Made by a program: the position numbers and the translations under genes. Under the pieces are notes generated by a model. That model was not told where the DNA came from. It made no database searches and saw only the letters and a list, made by a program, of their open reading frames with translations. From Allomyces macrogynus ATCC 38327 (Eukaryota; Blastocladiomycota; Blastocladiomycetes; Blastocladiales; Blastocladiaceae), in NCBI GenBank assembly GCA_000151295.1, contig GG745332.1:1257738-1321737 (forward strand): DNA of 64,000 nucleotides, given 5' to 3'. Below, piece after piece: positions 62,530 through 64,000 of the stretch. The number at the start of each line of letters is the position of its first letter. Position 1 is the stretch's first letter.

Positions 62530-63632
62530 GACGGCGGGTGGTGGTACAAGCACACAGCGAGCAAGCACACAGCGAGCAAGCACGCATAAGAGTGGGTCGG
62601 CCTCTGCAATGGCGGATACTTTGGCCGCCACCTCGACTCGCACAACACGCAGGACTGCGGCAGGTGCATCGAGTTCGTCTGGGACTGTTCCAGGAACTCG
62701 CGCGTCCACCACCAGCAAGCAGCACTTCATGACCATCGGCAGCAAACAAGGCCAAGACCAGCACAGCACTGGCGAGAGCAGCCATCATCCACGACCAAGG
62801 GTGATACTGCCAACTCAGATGACTTGGACGTGTTTGTCGAGACGGTCCCAAAAAAAGCTCCCAAGACGCGAGCCAGCGCAACTGTGGGTACTTTCAAGGC
62901 CACGTCCACCAAGATGCAGGGCAGTGCACCAAGGCCATGTCTACCAAGTCACCAACCAACTGACCAGTGTGGCACACAAGGCCACGACCACCAAGTCCAA
63001 GGCTCCAAGGCTGGCGCGACCACATGCTCGTCCACCAAGACGGTGCAAGCACCAGCAGCGCGCCGGGCATTGCCAGGTCGGACTGCCAAGGACCAAGCGC
63101 TTGAGCAGTTGCGTACAAGTGCAGCTGGACAGTCGGCGCCAAGTCTCGCAAGTCGAACAAGGCCAATGATGCCGATCAAGGTGCAGATTGTGGCAGCAGT
63201 TTCACTGGTAGCAGTGACGACGATTCAGAGACTGTTGCGTCCTGATTGCACTGGGATACCCGTCATGCACAATGCCGTCTCGTGGATGTTTTCGACCATT
63301 CTTGATTCATTCATTTGTTGTTGGTTTTTGCTCCCCCGTTTTTTTTTGTAGAAACGCCTTTGTGTCTGTGCCCCCAACAGGGAATTGCCAGATATCAAAC
63401 TCTCTTCGCCGTGGCAATCGGGTGAACATGCGTGTGAATCATCATCTGTGACTTTTGAATCTTGACGACGCGACACGATGCAGTTTGAACGATGGCGGAG
63501 CGACGGACTGAAGGAACCGAGTTTGATTACGGGAAGCGTTCAGGCCGGGAGCAACAAGTCTTCTATTTATTTCAAAACCGCAAAGGGGGCAATCAAAAGG
63601 AACCACACCGGCGCGACGCTGGCGGGCCACGT
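62530..63632. other. Gene-free right flank of the Fanzor relic
   Basis: The Fanzor frame continues open between stops as Lys/Ser/Thr/Ala-rich low complexity (about 62,600-63,240) with CCACCAAGxCCAAGG-like words. It may be the 3' end of the element, where Fanzor/TnpB guide RNAs lie, or degraded linker. An AT-rich T8 tract is at about 63,340. No intact gene. Confidence 0.4.
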
Positions 63633-64000
63633 CTAGGCCTGCACCTCGTCGAGCAAACTGACCAGCTCCTTGGTGTATTTGGCCACCTCGTACGCGGCCG
63701 ACGCCAAGTTCTGTTTCGAGGGCGTAAAACTCGGGTCATTCACCATGGCCGTGCCGAGGTCGTTCAGGTGCCGGTTACTCGCAATCAACCGGTAGAGCAC
63801 GTCCATGCCCCGCTCGCGCACAGCCGTCGGCGTCGCCGCCTGCGCAAACGTGCCGCGGCACGCGCCCGTCAATTGCCGCACAATTGTCGTGATCGTGGCC
63901 ACAGTCGTTTGGAATTCGGTGTCCATGGACCCGGTTCGCATCGATTGCAGGAGCGCCTGAATCGCCTGCACAATCAGGTCCGTCTGGTGCTCGAGAAACT
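63633..64000 (-). CDS. C-terminal fragment of a Spa2/GIT-like polarity protein (truncated by window edge)
   Basis: The minus-strand frame enters from the right edge and ends at TAG 63,633. The visible 121 residues are helical: LIVQAIQALLQSMRTGSMDT, ATITTIVRQLTGACRGTFAQ, ERGMDVLYRLIASNRHLNDL and SAAYEVAKYTKELVSLLDEV. The IQALL...R opening and the AYEVAKYTKELVSLL end resemble the GIT1/Spa2 C-terminal domain of polarisome scaffold Spa2. The N-terminal Spa2 homology repeats would be outside the window. Other four-helix cytoskeletal domains (talin-like) cannot be excluded. Confidence 0.5.
   Translation of the reverse strand, partial: FLEHQTDLIVQAIQALLQSMRTGSMDTEFQTTVATITTIVRQLTGACRGTFAQAATPTAVRERGMDVLYRLIASNRHLNDLGTAMVNDPSFTPSKQNLASAAYEVAKYTKELVSLLDEVQA

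Overview
The window is nuclear DNA from a fungus. It is GC-rich, with coding-region CpG abundant. Genes are interrupted by short GT-AG introns, mostly about 45-110 nt, often with a CTGAC-like branch sequence (for example at 3,433, 18,640 and 32,017). The encoded proteins are typically fungal: an Svp26/TEX261 Golgi protein, a Pho13-type phosphatase, NADP-type prephenate dehydrogenase Tyr1, an Asi-like RING ligase, a proteinase-K-type subtilase and a fungal-type TrpG-TrpC-TrpF block. The composition, intron style, a Fanzor relic and several degenerate paralogues suggest an early-diverging zoosporic fungus, perhaps Blastocladiomycota (Allomyces-like). That placement is inference. A 113-base run of N at 15,294-15,406 shows a scaffolded assembly. 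I found no rRNA, tRNA or CRISPR array.

Layout. 0.4-10 kb: mitochondrial KGD2 (-), a SulP anion transporter (+), SVP26/TEX261 (-), and a class-3 aldehyde dehydrogenase homologue that has lost its catalytic residues (+). 10-19 kb: nuclear cap-binding subunit CBC1 (-), a strongly degenerate G-alpha-like protein (-), an assembly gap, an unknown multi-pass membrane protein (-) and a PHO13-type phosphatase (-). 19-29.5 kb: TYR1 (+), a Cys-containing single-pass membrane protein (-), a 2.5-kb CpG-depleted transposon graveyard with a Helitron-type helicase remnant, a secreted protein (-) and ribosomal protein L5/uL18 (-). 29.7-36.5 kb: an unrecognised gene with archaeo-eukaryotic-primase-like motifs (+), a mucin-like single-pass membrane protein (-), a small orphan ORF and a diverged tandem duplication.

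37-51 kb: an AGC-family protein kinase with a 9-nt micro-exon (-), a secreted subtilase (+), an amino-acid/ethanolamine-type permease (-), a 1,341-residue coiled-coil tail-anchored protein (+) and a small unknown gene (+). 51.5-64 kb: one gene carrying four tryptophan-pathway enzymes, TrpE-TrpG-TrpC-TrpF (-), an Arp10/Arp11-like actin-related protein (+), a membrane-anchored RING ligase (+), a decayed Fanzor (eukaryotic TnpB-like) element (+), and the C-terminus of a Spa2/GIT-like protein running off the right edge (-).

The genes are mostly unrelated housekeeping genes rather than one system. Two belong to aromatic amino-acid synthesis downstream of chorismate: TYR1 and the Trp fusion. The points most worth follow-up are the four-domain Trp fusion, the Fanzor relic, the CpG-decayed transposon island, the two apparent pseudoenzymes (ALDH3-like and G-alpha-like) and the primase-like orphan. 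Exon boundaries are read by eye from reading frame and splice signals and should be taken as provisional.
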